Notes: a model not told the origin generated them from the sequence alone. DNA of 64,000 nucleotides from Paraburkholderia sp. (GCF_024281035.1 NZ_JAMXLH010000020.1:124001-188000), one strand, 5' to 3'. Positions 19,778 to 29,152 are shown, counted from the first letter of the stretch. A program made the numbers and translations.

Positions 19778-21073
19778 CTGGCCCGGGTTCGCATTGTCCT
19801 GCGCAGGACGTTGACGCACGCTTCCCGCGATCAGATCGAAGCGGAACAGGCGGCATTCGAGCGCGCCGTTATAGAGCGGCGTCTTCGCCGATTCGCGCAG
19901 GCGCAGCTGGCCCGGCAGCTTGCGGTCCGAGGTGAGCACGAACGCGCGCCAGCCGGTGAAGCGCTGCTTGAGCGCATCGCCGAGCGCCTGGAAGAATTCG
20001 GCGTCGGGTGCGTCGGCATCGGTCTGGGCGCGGCGAAAACCCTCTTCGGCGTCGTCGCGGTCGCGCGATGGCCGCGCTTCGCCGCGCGCGTTGCGCCCGC
20101 GCACTTCGATACGCTCGCCATACGGCGGATTCGCGACGAGGATGCCCGGCGCGTCTTCGGGCGGCGTCATGTTGCGCGCGTCGATCTGCTTGAGCGGCAC
20201 GTTGCCGAAGCCCGCGCGCGCGAAGTTGGCGCGCGCCCTTTCGAGCATCACGTCCGAAATGTCGCTGCCGTAGATGTGCAGACCGGATGTGCGGTTTTGC
20301 GCGGTGTTGCGCGCCGTGTTCGCCTCGCTCTTCAGGTAACGCCAGGCGGCCGTGTCGACTTGCTTGAGGCGCTCGAAGCCGAAGCTGCGGGACAGCCCCG
20401 GCGCGATGTCGAGCGCGACCTGCGCCGCTTCGGCGAGGAACGTGCCGCTGCCGCACATCGGATCGTAGAGCGGCGTGCCGGGCGTCCAGCCCGTGAGACG
20501 CAGGATGCCGGCTGCGAGGTTCTCGCGCAGCGGCGCCGCGCCCTTGTCGAGACGCCAGCCGCGCTTGAAGAGCGGCTCGCCCGACGTGTCGAGATAGAGC
20601 GTGCAGTCGCTGGCGGTCAGGAACGCGAACACGCGCACGTCGGGATACGCGGTGTCGACGCTCGGACGCGCACCCGCTTTCGAGCGCATGCGGTCGCAGA
20701 TGGCGTCCTTCACGCGCAGCGTGGCGAATTCGAGGCTGCGCAGCGGCGATTTGATCGCGGTGATGTCGACGCGCAGCGTTTCGTTCGGCGTGAACCACTG
20801 CTCCCAGCGCTGCTCGGCGGCGAGCGCGTAGATGTCCTGTTCGCTGCGATACGGACGCTGGGCGATCTTCAGGAGCACGCGGCTCGCGATGCGCGAATGC
20901 AGATTCGCGGCCATGCCGCCGGCCCAGTTGCCGCGGAAGTGCACGCCGCCAGGCACATCGGCGCCGACCTCGAGCGCACCGGGCGGCAAGCGCCGTTGCG
21001 CGGTTTCGGCCAGTTCGGCGGCGAGCGCGGTTTCGAGCCCGCGCGGGCAGGGAGCAAAGAATTCGAAGGACAT
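19769..21073 (-). CDS. THUMP-domain RNA methyltransferase (RlmL N-terminal-type)
   Basis: 434 residues. The N-terminal ferredoxin-like and THUMP domains occupy about 1-165 (FFAPCPRGLETALAAEL, FRGNWAGGMAANLHSRIASRVLL). The methyltransferase domain follows, with YDPMCGSGTFLAEAA and the catalytic motif NPPYGERIEV. This architecture matches YpsC/RlmL-N enzymes that make m2G in 23S rRNA (position 2445 in E. coli). Unlike E. coli RlmKL it has no RlmK half. The stretch GRNARGEARPSRDRDDAEEG is a non-conserved insertion after the NPPY motif. It is the last gene of a leftward series that begins with pqiA. Confidence 0.9.
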   Translation of the reverse strand: MSFEFFAPCPRGLETALAAELAETAQRRLPPGALEVGADVPGGVHFRGNWAGGMAANLHSRIASRVLLKIAQRPYRSEQDIYALAAEQRWEQWFTPNETLRVDITAIKSPLRSLEFATLRVKDAICDRMRSKAGARPSVDTAYPDVRVFAFLTASDCTLYLDTSGEPLFKRGWRLDKGAAPLRENLAAGILRLTGWTPGTPLYDPMCGSGTFLAEAAQVALDIAPGLSRSFGFERLKQVDTAAWRYLKSEANTARNTAQNRTSGLHIYGSDISDVMLERARANFARAGFGNVPLKQIDARNMTPPEDAPGILVANPPYGERIEVRGRNARGEARPSRDRDDAEEGFRRAQTDADAPDAEFFQALGDALKQRFTGWRAFVLTSDRKLPGQLRLRESAKTPLYNGALECRLFRFDLIAGSVRQRPAQDNANPGQNA

Positions 21074-21207
21074 GAAGAAAGACGGGACGCTGCGGGGAAG
21101 GCGCTATTGTACGCGGGTTGCGGCGGCGGGCCGCCCGGATGTCGGGCGGCGCGGCCGGACCGCTTGCCGTGCTCCAAAGCGGTGCGGCACTGCCGTGCTT
21201 CCGTGCG

Positions 21208-21236
21208 TCAGTGTGGCCCCTCAGCGCGGCCCCTCA
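21208..21236 (-). repeat. 13-base repeat across the stop codon of the SpecificRecomb gene
   Basis: Units gtgtggcccctca and gcgcggcccctca with a partial unit on each side. Reverse-strand TGA triplets occur at 21234 (the real stop), 21221 and 21208, thus in three frames. Confidence 0.88.
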
Positions 21237-23405
21237 GTGCCGCCCCGCCTTCGCGCCGTCCCGGCTCTTGCGCATCGGCCAGAAGAGGTCGATCGGGCGG
21301 CGCACCACGCGCCGTTGCAGCGCGCGCATGAGCGGCCGCACGTCCTTGTGCCGCAGGCCGCGCGAGCGCAGCGCCATCTGCATCGCGAGCCCGAAGCTCA
21401 CCGTCACGTTGAGCACCGCCATGCTGGCGACGCCCGCCGCGGCCCACCAGAGTTCGGCGGTTTCGAGCGTCGCGGCGCCCAGCACGCCCATCGCGACGCC
21501 GATCGCGCCCGCCGAGAGCGTCACGTGGCGCACCTCGAACTGGAACGCGAACGCGGACACGACGGCCGGAACCAGCCCGAGCAGCATCCCGAGCACGACG
21601 TTGCCCCAGACACCTCCGGCGTTCGCGCGGCAGAAGCGGGCGAAGCGCGCCGCGCCCGAGGTGCCGAGCGTGAGACGCAGACGCCGGTTCCACGCGAGCG
21701 CGTCCTCGACGCGATGCAGCACGAACCAGTTGTCGGCCCATCCGGCGAACACGCTGGAAGCCCACAGCAGCACGCCGGTCAGCGCGGCGTAGAGCGGTGT
21801 CGGGCCCGCGAGCGAGAACGACTGCAGCGTACTGTGCGCTTTCTCGGGCGAGATCAGGCTCGCATCGAACAGCCAGCCGAAGACGAGCTGGATCGCGAGG
21901 CACGCCGGAAACACGAGCAGGACGTTGCCGAGCACCGCCGCCGCCTGGGTGCGGATCAGCGCCACCACCGACGAAACGAAGCGTGCGCGCCCCGGCGCCT
22001 TGCCGGTGCCGTCGAGTTCGCGTGCGAGCGTCGGCGCCGTCATCGCGGGCTGCTTGGTCGCGAGCGAGAAGTGGCAGAAGTGGATCGCGAGAAAGCTGAG
22101 CGCGTAGTTGAGGCCCGCGAATACGCCTTCGACAATCGACGGCAGGTGCGCGCCCGTGATACCGAACTTCACGTACACCGTCACCGCCGTAACGAGCCCG
22201 CCGCCCGCGGCCATGCGCAGCATGGTCAGATACTCGGCGCGGTTACGGGCGATGTAGTGTTCGCCGGTGTCGGCGCTCAGCTCGACGACCTTGCGCGAGA
22301 GCAGCGCGAAGTTGCTGCGCAACAGGTGCGCGACGCTCTGGCTGGCCTGGTTCGCGCTCACCAGATCGGCGACGAGGCGCGCCTGAAGGCGCACGTCATG
22401 CGACGCCATCCATGCGTCGAGCAGTTGCTCGGCGCGCTGCACCCGCATGCGCATGCGGTCGACCTGGAACACCGTGTCGACGCGCACGCCGTGACGGTAG
22501 AGGTGGGCGAACACATCGTCGGTGGCCGCCCGGCAGCTATCGAGCAGCAGGCGCAACCAGCGCACTTCCTGGAGCAGCCGCTCCGGCTCGCCCGCGTCGC
22601 GGGCGTTCTCCACTGCGAGCATCGCGCGGTTCAGGCGGTAGAACGGCAGGCGTTCGACGTCCGCAGGAGCGTCGTCGTCCAGCAGGCGGCTGCGGACCGT
22701 CGACGAAAGGCCCGTCGAGCTGATCTGGCTCGTGAGGTTGTGAAGCGCCGTCAACAAATCGACCGGGAAGTCGCCGCGCTGCCGCCCGCGCGGCGTGGCT
22801 GCGGCCGCATCGGGTTCGTCTCCCGCAACGGCGGTGGCGGGAAGCGGCGCGCGCGCTTCCTCCGGTTCGACGATCAACGCGTGCAGCCGGGTCAGCAGAT
22901 CGAGCGGCAGCGTCGCAATCCAGTCGGGATCGCTTTCGTTCGGAAACATCAGCGTGAAGAGCGCCGCGAGGTCGCGCCGGCTCGGTGCGGGCGGGATCAA
23001 CTGCGCCTGGATGCGCTCGACGAGCGCGCCGGTCAGGCCCGAATGCACGGGCATGCCTGCGTCGCAGAGCAGCGAAATGCTGTCGCTCTCGCGCAGCAGC
23101 TTGCGGATGATCGCGCCGACGTTCGCCCGCCACGCGGGATTGCGTTCGAGCACGTGCAGCAGGTAGCGCACGCGCGCGTGTTCGGGCGGCGCGGAGCGCG
23201 GTTCGTCGTCGGACGCCGCGCGCCCGAGGTCCGTGGCGTCGAGCGTGCCGCGCCGGTGAATCCAGTGCATCAGCTCGATCAGCCAGTCGCTGCGTTCGGC
23301 GTAAGGGGCGTCGGCATCGGCGGCGGCGAGCAGCGCGTCGAGTTGCTGCACTGTGCCGCGCGATGCGCGCCACTTCTTCCAGAGAGATTTGAACGATTGA
23401 ATCAT
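21234..23405 (-). CDS. SpecificRecomb family membrane protein (annotated as site-specific recombinase)
   Basis: 723 residues from MIQSFKSLWKKW at 23405. It matches the large betaproteobacterial family (COG4389, 'gcr' in Neisseria) that databases call site-specific recombinase. The first 400 residues are soluble and helical; the last 320 hold about six hydrophobic segments (for example ALSFLAIHFCHFSL, NVVLGMLLGLVPAVVSAF). I see no tyrosine- or serine-recombinase active site, and the membrane segments argue for an envelope role. It sits 86 bases downstream of pqiC on the same strand. The ribosome site is weak. Confidence 0.82.
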   Translation of the reverse strand: MIQSFKSLWKKWRASRGTVQQLDALLAAADADAPYAERSDWLIELMHWIHRRGTLDATDLGRAASDDEPRSAPPEHARVRYLLHVLERNPAWRANVGAIIRKLLRESDSISLLCDAGMPVHSGLTGALVERIQAQLIPPAPSRRDLAALFTLMFPNESDPDWIATLPLDLLTRLHALIVEPEEARAPLPATAVAGDEPDAAAATPRGRQRGDFPVDLLTALHNLTSQISSTGLSSTVRSRLLDDDAPADVERLPFYRLNRAMLAVENARDAGEPERLLQEVRWLRLLLDSCRAATDDVFAHLYRHGVRVDTVFQVDRMRMRVQRAEQLLDAWMASHDVRLQARLVADLVSANQASQSVAHLLRSNFALLSRKVVELSADTGEHYIARNRAEYLTMLRMAAGGGLVTAVTVYVKFGITGAHLPSIVEGVFAGLNYALSFLAIHFCHFSLATKQPAMTAPTLARELDGTGKAPGRARFVSSVVALIRTQAAAVLGNVLLVFPACLAIQLVFGWLFDASLISPEKAHSTLQSFSLAGPTPLYAALTGVLLWASSVFAGWADNWFVLHRVEDALAWNRRLRLTLGTSGAARFARFCRANAGGVWGNVVLGMLLGLVPAVVSAFAFQFEVRHVTLSAGAIGVAMGVLGAATLETAELWWAAAGVASMAVLNVTVSFGLAMQMALRSRGLRHKDVRPLMRALQRRVVRRPIDLFWPMRKSRDGAKAGRH

Positions 23406-23491
23406 GGGGCGTAACGTGCCTGCGTTGCGCCTCGGGTGGAGGCAGGTGGCACCCGCGGCACGGTCTGCGCCGTGCAGCAGGCGTGGTGGGA

Positions 23492-24370
23492 TTAGCCGGG
23501 CGTCGTGCCCGGCGCGGCGGAGGAGGTGGACGATCCGGCTGCGGCAGCGGGTGCCGTGGCCGGGCAGGGGATGAGGGCGGCAGGCGGTGCGTGGCGGGTG
23601 CGCTTCGCGCCGCCAGACGCCGGTTGCTGTTGTGTCTGCGGTTGCGTCTGCGCTTGCGTTTGGGCTTGAGTCTGGGCCGCGAGCGCGCGCACGCCGCTTG
23701 CGATTGCCGTCGACAGTGCCGCAACCGCGCGCCGGTGCCCGGTGACGAGCGCGTCGTAGCCGTCGCCGACCGGTTCGTTGAGCACGCTGCGGCAGGTCAT
23801 GACCGTCTGCGTCGCGAGTGAGCGCACGCTCCATACGGCGTCGACGAGCGCGTGCGAGCCGGGCCACGATTCGAAGCGCTGCACGTTGACGCTCACGCGG
23901 TAGACCGGCACACCTTCGGGATGCGGCGAGCCGTAGACGTCGATGGTGCGGAGCTGCTGCGTGAGGTCGCCCGACAGCGCGCGGCGGATCTCGTCGCCCG
24001 GCATCGACGCCCAGCGCTGCTGTTCGAGCACGAGAACCCGGGTCGCGTCGGTCTGCACGACGAACTGCGGTTTCGCGACTTGCGGCGGCACGTTGACCGG
24101 CGCGAGTTCGATCAGCCACGCGGGGTTGCCCGTGGTGGCCGATGTTGCCGCAGGCGCGGCGTCGTCGCTCGGGCTCAGCGTGTAGAAGTGGCTCGGCGGC
24201 GAGGCGCAACCGGCCAGTAGTGTGGCTACCGCGGTGGCCGCCGCTGCGGTGGCGAGCGCCGCCGCGCGGGCGGCGTGCCTGGTGATTGCGGCGATTGCGG
24301 CGATTGTGCCGATTCCGGCGCGGTGGCCGGTCCTGCCGGCGTGCCGGGGAGGGAGCCGGTCGAACGTCAT
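23492..24370 (-). CDS. pqiC: PqiC-like outer-membrane lipoprotein
   Basis: 292 residues. A signal sequence ends in the lipobox LLAGC (near residue 54), followed by SPPSHFYTLSP, the conserved start of DUF330/ABC-type transport auxiliary lipoproteins. PqiC is thought to receive the PqiB needle at the outer membrane. The ATG overlaps the end of pqiB by four bases. The N terminus before the lipobox is unusually long and alanine-rich; a later start is possible. The C terminus carries a QTQAQTQAQTQPQTQ run made by short tandem repeats and a low-complexity tail. Confidence 0.88.
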   Translation of the reverse strand: MTFDRLPPRHAGRTGHRAGIGTIAAIAAITRHAARAAALATAAAATAVATLLAGCASPPSHFYTLSPSDDAAPAATSATTGNPAWLIELAPVNVPPQVAKPQFVVQTDATRVLVLEQQRWASMPGDEIRRALSGDLTQQLRTIDVYGSPHPEGVPVYRVSVNVQRFESWPGSHALVDAVWSVRSLATQTVMTCRSVLNEPVGDGYDALVTGHRRAVAALSTAIASGVRALAAQTQAQTQAQTQPQTQQQPASGGAKRTRHAPPAALIPCPATAPAAAAGSSTSSAAPGTTPG

Positions 24371-26004
24371 GGCTTGTCTCCTGATTTGCCGCGCAGCAGC
24401 GATTCGGGATGGCGCTCCAGATAATCCGAGAGCGAGTTGAGCGACTGCAGCGTGCGCGTCAGTTCCTGCATCGCCTGATGCACATCGGACTGCAGCGGCG
24501 AATCCTGCTGCAGCGTCGCCTGCGCCGCGCTGAAGGTCTTCTGGGCTTCACCCAGCGTGCCGCGCAACTGCGGCAGCAGTTCGGTGTTCACCTGGGCGAA
24601 GAGCTGGTTGGCGCTCTTGAGCGAATCGTTCAGGTTCGAACCGATCTGGTCGAACGGTATCTTGTCGAGCTTCTTCGCGATGTCGGCCACCTGGAGCTGC
24701 AGTTCTTCCAGCGAGTTCGGAATGGTCGGCAGTTCGAGCGGGTCGTGATCGAGATCGGTGTGCGACGGCGCAGCCTTCGGGAAGATGTCGAGCGCGACGT
24801 AAAGCTGGCCCGTGAGCAGGTTGCCGGTGCGCAACTGCCCGCGCAGTCCGCGCGCGACGAGGCGCTTCATCAGTTCGTGGGCCTGCGGCGTATGCGGCGG
24901 GGGCGGCTGGCCGCGGCCGCGGCGCGACAGGCGCAGCGGATACAGATCCATCGCGACCGGCATCGTGAAGTTGTGCTCCTTCGCGTCGTACTCGATGCCG
25001 ATGTCGGTGACCTGGCCGAGCACGATGCCGCGGAAGTCCACCGGCGCGCCGACCGCGAGCCCGCGCAGCGACTGGTTGAAGTACATGACCACGTGCAGCG
25101 GCGCGCCGTCGGGCTCGCGCATCGCCTCGACTTCGTCGGAGGCGAGCGTGAACACGGAACTGTCGGGCGCCTGCGGCCCCGCCGACTGACCCGGCGGCGC
25201 CTGGAACGCGAGGCCGCCCACCACGACGGTCGCGAGCGACTGCGTGTTCACCTTGATACCGTTCGAATCGAGTTGCACGTTCACGCCGCTCGCGTGCCAC
25301 CAGCGCGTGTTGGTGCCGACGTACTGGTCGTACGGCGCGCTCACGAACACGTGCACCGTGACGCCGGTGCCGTCCTTGTCGAGCGAGTAGCCGGTGACCT
25401 GGCCCACCTGGATGCGCCGGTAGAAAATCGGCGTGCCGATGTCGAGCGAGCCGAGCGTCTCGCTGTGCAGCGTGTAGCGGTGGCCTTTCTGGTCGATTGT
25501 GACGGCGGGCGGCGCTTCGAGCCCGACGAAGTCCGTGGCGGATTCGGTCGAGCGGCCCGCGTCGGCGCCGATGTACGAGCCCGAAAGCAGCGTCGAGAGC
25601 CCCGAAACGCCGCTTGCGCCGATGCGCGCGCGCACGACCCAGAAGCGGCTGTCCTTCACGGCGAACGCTTCGGCGTCCTTGGTCAGCTCGACGGTGACGA
25701 GCACGTGCGAGAGGTTCGGCGAGAGCTTGATCGCGCGCACCGAGCCGATGTCGACGTCCTTGTACTTCACCTTGGTCTTGCCGGGTTCGAGGCCTTCGGC
25801 GTTCGCGAAGCTGATCGTGATGGTCGGACCGCGCATCGCCACCGACTTCACGACGAGCGCCACGCCGATCAGCGCCGCGACGAGCGGCACGATCCAGACG
25901 AGCGAGGGCAGCCAGCGCTTCGGTCTGACGATTTCCGGCTCGGGCAGATCGGGCGGGAGCGGGCCGCCCCCGCTGGGTGGGGTCGGTCCTTTCGGGTCAC
26001 TCAT
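24367..26004 (-). CDS. pqiB: PqiB, three-domain MCE (MlaD) protein
   Basis: 545 residues. One membrane anchor (LPSLVWIVPLVAALIGVALVV, about 31-51) is followed by three MCE domains, starting near RGPTITISFANAEGLEPGKTK, FVGLEAPPAVTI and MREPDGAPLHVVMYFN, and a helical C terminus. PqiB hexamers form a hollow needle that bridges the periplasm for lipid movement between membranes. The start overlaps the upstream pqiA gene by eight bases, indicating translational coupling. Length matches E. coli PqiB (546). Confidence 0.95.
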   Translation of the reverse strand: MSDPKGPTPPSGGGPLPPDLPEPEIVRPKRWLPSLVWIVPLVAALIGVALVVKSVAMRGPTITISFANAEGLEPGKTKVKYKDVDIGSVRAIKLSPNLSHVLVTVELTKDAEAFAVKDSRFWVVRARIGASGVSGLSTLLSGSYIGADAGRSTESATDFVGLEAPPAVTIDQKGHRYTLHSETLGSLDIGTPIFYRRIQVGQVTGYSLDKDGTGVTVHVFVSAPYDQYVGTNTRWWHASGVNVQLDSNGIKVNTQSLATVVVGGLAFQAPPGQSAGPQAPDSSVFTLASDEVEAMREPDGAPLHVVMYFNQSLRGLAVGAPVDFRGIVLGQVTDIGIEYDAKEHNFTMPVAMDLYPLRLSRRGRGQPPPPHTPQAHELMKRLVARGLRGQLRTGNLLTGQLYVALDIFPKAAPSHTDLDHDPLELPTIPNSLEELQLQVADIAKKLDKIPFDQIGSNLNDSLKSANQLFAQVNTELLPQLRGTLGEAQKTFSAAQATLQQDSPLQSDVHQAMQELTRTLQSLNSLSDYLERHPESLLRGKSGDKP

Positions 26005-26671
26005 GAGGATGATCCTGAGTAGAGGGCTCGGGTGCTTGCGTGCCGGTTTGCCTGTCTTCGTCGACGGGGTCCCAGATCAGGCGCGGATCGAACTGCATCG
26101 ACGCCATCATGGTCAGGACCACCACCGAGCCGAACGCAATCGCGCCCGGACGCGCCGTGATCACGGCCAGCGACTGAAAACGCACGAGCGCGACGGTCAG
26201 CGTGACGACGAAGACGTCGAGCATCGACCAGCGGCCGATGAACTCCACGAGCCGGAAGAGCTTCGCCCGCTCGACGGGGCGCCACTTCGAGCGGCGTCCG
26301 GCGGTGAGCGAGAGGAGCACGAGCACCGAGAGCTTGAGCATCGGCACGAGAATGCTCGCGATGAACACGACGATCGCGAGCGGCCATGAGCCCGAGGTCC
26401 AGAAGTAGACGACGCCGCTCATGATCGTGTCGTCTTCTTCGCCGACGAGCGAGGCCGTGTGCATGACCGGCAGCAGGTTGGCGGGAATGTACAGCAACGC
26501 GGCGGCGATGAGGAGCGCCCACGTGCGCGTGAGGCTGTCCGGGTGGCGCTCGTGGAGTGTTGCGCCGCAGCGCGCGCAGGGCGACGGGGCGACGCTGCGC
26601 GGGCGTGGCTGGACGCGCCCGCAGGAGCGGCACGAGACGAGACCAGCAACGGAAGCGGTCAGGTATTTCAT
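25997..26671 (-). CDS. pqiA: PqiA domain protein (second half-unit)
   Basis: 224 residues. A zinc-ribbon pair, CRSCGRVQPRP and CARCGATLHER (residues 14-46), precedes four membrane helices typical of one PqiA domain (YIPANLLPVMHT, SWPLAIVVFIASILVPMLKL). E. coli PqiA has two such domains in one chain; here they are two adjacent genes. It provides the inner-membrane partner of PqiB. The gene starts eight bases after the previous pqiA stop. Confidence 0.92.
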   Translation of the reverse strand: MKYLTASVAGLVSCRSCGRVQPRPRSVAPSPCARCGATLHERHPDSLTRTWALLIAAALLYIPANLLPVMHTASLVGEEDDTIMSGVVYFWTSGSWPLAIVVFIASILVPMLKLSVLVLLSLTAGRRSKWRPVERAKLFRLVEFIGRWSMLDVFVVTLTVALVRFQSLAVITARPGAIAFGSVVVLTMMASMQFDPRLIWDPVDEDRQTGTQAPEPSTQDHPHE

Positions 26672-26679
26672 CGGTTGCC

Positions 26680-27570
26680 TCAGTGCGGGGACGCGCCCGT
26701 CGGGTTCGGACCGGGGCGCGGCGGCCTGGGCGCGGCGGGGCCGTGGATCTCGGGCCCTGCTAGCGGCCCGGACGACGGGCCTGAAAGCGGGCCTGAAAGC
26801 GGACCTGATAGCGGACCTGATAGCGGACCTGATAGCGGGCCTGATAGCGGGCCTGATAGCGGGCCTGATAGCGGACCGCCCGGACCATCGGGGCCATGCG
26901 GTGCGCTTCCGGGTGCGCTACCGCCCGCACCACCGCGCCCGCCTGCGCGCTTTGCCTGCTCACGCGCACGCAGGACGTCGGCGATATCCCAGAGCGTGCG
27001 CGCGTCGAATGTGACGACCACGGTGAACATCAGCGTGAGCGCGCCGAATGCGAAGAGCGCCGTTTCCGGAATCACGCGCGCGAGGCTCACCATCTTTACG
27101 ATCGTGATCAGCACGCCGAGCATGAACACTTCGAGCATGCCCCAGGGCCGCACGAATTCGATCGCGCGCAGCACGCGGTTGAAGCCCGGCGGCACGACGC
27201 CGCGCCGCACGGGCAACAGCACGTAGAGCAGGGCGACGAGTTCGGTGAGCGGAAAGAGGATCGTGGCGCAGAACACCATCAGCGCGACGATCTGCATGTC
27301 CTCGCTCCACAGCACGAGGAGCGCGCCGAAGAGACTCGATTCGGACGTGATGCCGTTGGCGTCGAGTTCGATGATAGGAAACGATTGGGCGATGATGAAC
27401 GTGACGAGCGCGGCGAGCGTCATCGCGCAGATGCGGTCGAGCTGCGCGGAGCCGCTGCTATAGAGGGTCGCACCGCAGCGGGAGCAGCGCGCGGTCTGCC
27501 GGCCGAGCAGACGCGGCTTGCGATAGAGCGCGTCGCAGTCGTGACACGCGATCAGGTGTTCGTAGGCCAT
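26680..27570 (-). CDS. pqiA: PqiA domain protein (first half-unit) with repeat tail
   Basis: 296 residues. A zinc ribbon, CHDCDALYRKPRL and ARCSRCGATLY, is followed by four helices (FIIAQSFPIIEL, MVFCATILFPLTELVALLYVL). The first 200 residues are a normal PqiA domain. The rest is a Gly/Pro-rich tail with eight copies of Leu-Ser-Gly-Pro, encoded by the 12-base repeat at 26777-26872. It is the first gene of the leftward pqi operon. Confidence 0.92.
   Translation of the reverse strand: MAYEHLIACHDCDALYRKPRLLGRQTARCSRCGATLYSSGSAQLDRICAMTLAALVTFIIAQSFPIIELDANGITSESSLFGALLVLWSEDMQIVALMVFCATILFPLTELVALLYVLLPVRRGVVPPGFNRVLRAIEFVRPWGMLEVFMLGVLITIVKMVSLARVIPETALFAFGALTLMFTVVVTFDARTLWDIADVLRAREQAKRAGGRGGAGGSAPGSAPHGPDGPGGPLSGPLSGPLSGPLSGPLSGPLSGPLSGPLSGPSSGPLAGPEIHGPAAPRPPRPGPNPTGASPH
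26777..26872 (-). repeat. 12-base minisatellite, eight copies
   Basis: Two gggcctgaaagc, three ggacctgatagc and three gggcctgatagc units in a row (+ strand), in frame within pqiA. The ordered blocks of variants indicate recent slippage or duplication. Confidence 0.95.
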
Positions 27571-27900
27571 GCTCGCAGATGACGCAAATCGACGTGAACG
27601 GGACGAACGGCGCGGGTGCGCGCGAAACAGGTTCGGGGTTCGCCGCAGCTTCGTGCAATGTTACCAAACGCGGGCTGCGGCGTGCCGTGGTGCTCTCCGT
27701 CCGCGCCCCGCCTGCAAGGCGTGCCACGAGGCGCTGCTGGAGTAGCATGACGGGCCAGGAGTGTGCCACGTTTAGGCGTTCGACGCTGGCGAGCCGCGCA
27801 CGAGGTCCGCAACTTGCGAATGCGTGGAATGGTGCAGCCTGCTGTCGCGTTAAATGACAATAACCGATCAACAAGCTGGCTGGAACGGCTAACGATCCCT
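27571..27900. other. Divergent intergenic region, pqiA / cytochrome b561
   Basis: 330 bases. Neither strand shows a credible gene; open frames are shadows of GC-rich sequence. It must hold the promoters for both directions. I could not pick a confident -35/-10 pair. Confidence 0.5.
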
Positions 27901-28467
27901 ATGTCGCACGATTTGGCCCCGCCCGAAGACTACACCCGCACCGCGATTGCGCTGCACTGGGTCATGGCGCTCCTGATCGTGTGTGCGTTCGCGCTCGGCT
28001 GGGTGATGACGGGTATTCCCGGGATCACGCCCAACAAACTCCGTTACTACGCCTGGCACAAGTGGATCGGCGTCACGATATTCGGCCTCGCCGTGCTGCG
28101 CGTGGCCTGGAGCGCGACGCACCGCGCACCCGCGCTGCCGCCGGGCATGTCGCGCTGGCAGCGCGCGGCGGCGCAAGGAGCGCACGTGCTACTGTATTTC
28201 CTGATGTTTGCCGTTCCGATCACCGGCTACCTTTTTAGTTGCGCGGCCAACGTACCCGTCGTCTATCTCGAGCTCGTGCGCCTGCCGATGCTGATCGGCC
28301 CCGACCCGGTGCTGAAGCCGATCCTGCGCCTCGTGCACGTCGCGCTGAACTACACGCTCGCCGCGCTCGTGGCGGTGCATGTGGCGGCGGCGCTCAAGCA
28401 TCATTGGCTGGACCGCGACGGATTGCTTGCGCGGATGATTCCTGTGCTCAGACGAGGGCGATCATGA
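27901..28467 (+). CDS. Cytochrome b561 (CybB-like)
   Basis: 188 residues from MSHDLAPPEDY, four transmembrane helices. Haem-ligand histidines are visible in AIALHWVMALL, YYAWHKWIGVTIFG and the C-terminal VALNYTLAALVAVHVAAALKHHW. These diheme proteins pass electrons between quinol and other acceptors in the inner membrane, including superoxide in E. coli CybB. Its stop overlaps the next ATG (ATGA), so it is coupled to the YceI gene, a common pairing. Confidence 0.92.
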   Translation: MSHDLAPPEDYTRTAIALHWVMALLIVCAFALGWVMTGIPGITPNKLRYYAWHKWIGVTIFGLAVLRVAWSATHRAPALPPGMSRWQRAAAQGAHVLLYFLMFAVPITGYLFSCAANVPVVYLELVRLPMLIGPDPVLKPILRLVHVALNYTLAALVAVHVAAALKHHWLDRDGLLARMIPVLRRGRS

Positions 28468-29051
28468 ATGCGAGCTTCGGATGGACGAGACACCGTCCTG
28501 CGGCCGTGCTGGCGCTCACGGCGGGTTGGGCTGCGGCGCTTGCGTCGGTGGGCGGCGCGCAGGCGCAGATCGATGCGGCGAAGAGTACGTTAGTCGCGGT
28601 TTCGCGGCAGATGAGCGTGCCGGTGGAAGGCCGCTTCACGAAGTTCGACGCGCAGATCGCCTTCGATCCCGCGAAGCCGCAAGCAGGCACGGCGCGCATT
28701 ACGGTCGAAACCGGCAGCTACGATCTCGGCGACGCGAGCTACAACGATTCCATTCGCGGTCCTGAATGGTTCGATGCGAAGGCCTGGCCGCAGGCCACGT
28801 TCGTTTCGACTTCGGTTGCGCCGACCGGGCCAAACCAGTTTCGCGTGAACGGCAATCTCACGATCAAGGGGCACACCGAGGCCGTGGCCGTGCCGATTGT
28901 GCTCACGCAGCAGGGTGCGACGAAGATCTTCGACGGCACGCTGCCTATCCATCGGCTCGCGTTCAACGTCGGCACCGGCGAGTGGAAAGACACGTCAACC
29001 GTCGCCGACGAAGTGTTGATCAAGTTTCACATCGTCGCCGCGCCCAAATAG
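28464..29051 (+). CDS. YceI family periplasmic protein
   Basis: 195 residues. A signal peptide is cleaved near residue 34 (GGAQAQ). The lipocalin-like YceI domain follows: VEGRFTKFDAQIAFDPAKP, SIRGPEWFDAKAWPQATFVS, LTIKGHTEAVAVPI. YceI proteins bind polyisoprenoids such as ubiquinone-like lipids, which fits its coupling to a cytochrome b561. The four-base overlap with the cytochrome gene is ATGA at 28464-28467. Confidence 0.93.
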   Translation: MNASFGWTRHRPAAVLALTAGWAAALASVGGAQAQIDAAKSTLVAVSRQMSVPVEGRFTKFDAQIAFDPAKPQAGTARITVETGSYDLGDASYNDSIRGPEWFDAKAWPQATFVSTSVAPTGPNQFRVNGNLTIKGHTEAVAVPIVLTQQGATKIFDGTLPIHRLAFNVGTGEWKDTSTVADEVLIKFHIVAAPK

Positions 29052-29152
29052 CGCGGCGGCGCGCCGGGCCTTCGTCGCGGCCTTCACCTCGCCTTGTCCT
29101 TGCCTTGACCTTGCCTTTATCGTGTCTTAGCCGTGCAAACAAGGAGGCGTCT

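Noticed and set aside
21234..23405. Site-specific recombinase as evidence of a mobile element
   Set aside because: The family name is historical; no integrase or invertase active site, no attachment repeats and no cargo pattern are visible.
20832..23414. An 860-codon open frame opposite the SpecificRecomb gene
   Set aside because: Antisense shadow of a gene with recognisable family identity; Arg/His-rich low-quality translation.
26777..26872. Repeat array as a possible CRISPR
   Set aside because: Units are 12 bases, contiguous without spacers, and in frame in a coding gene.
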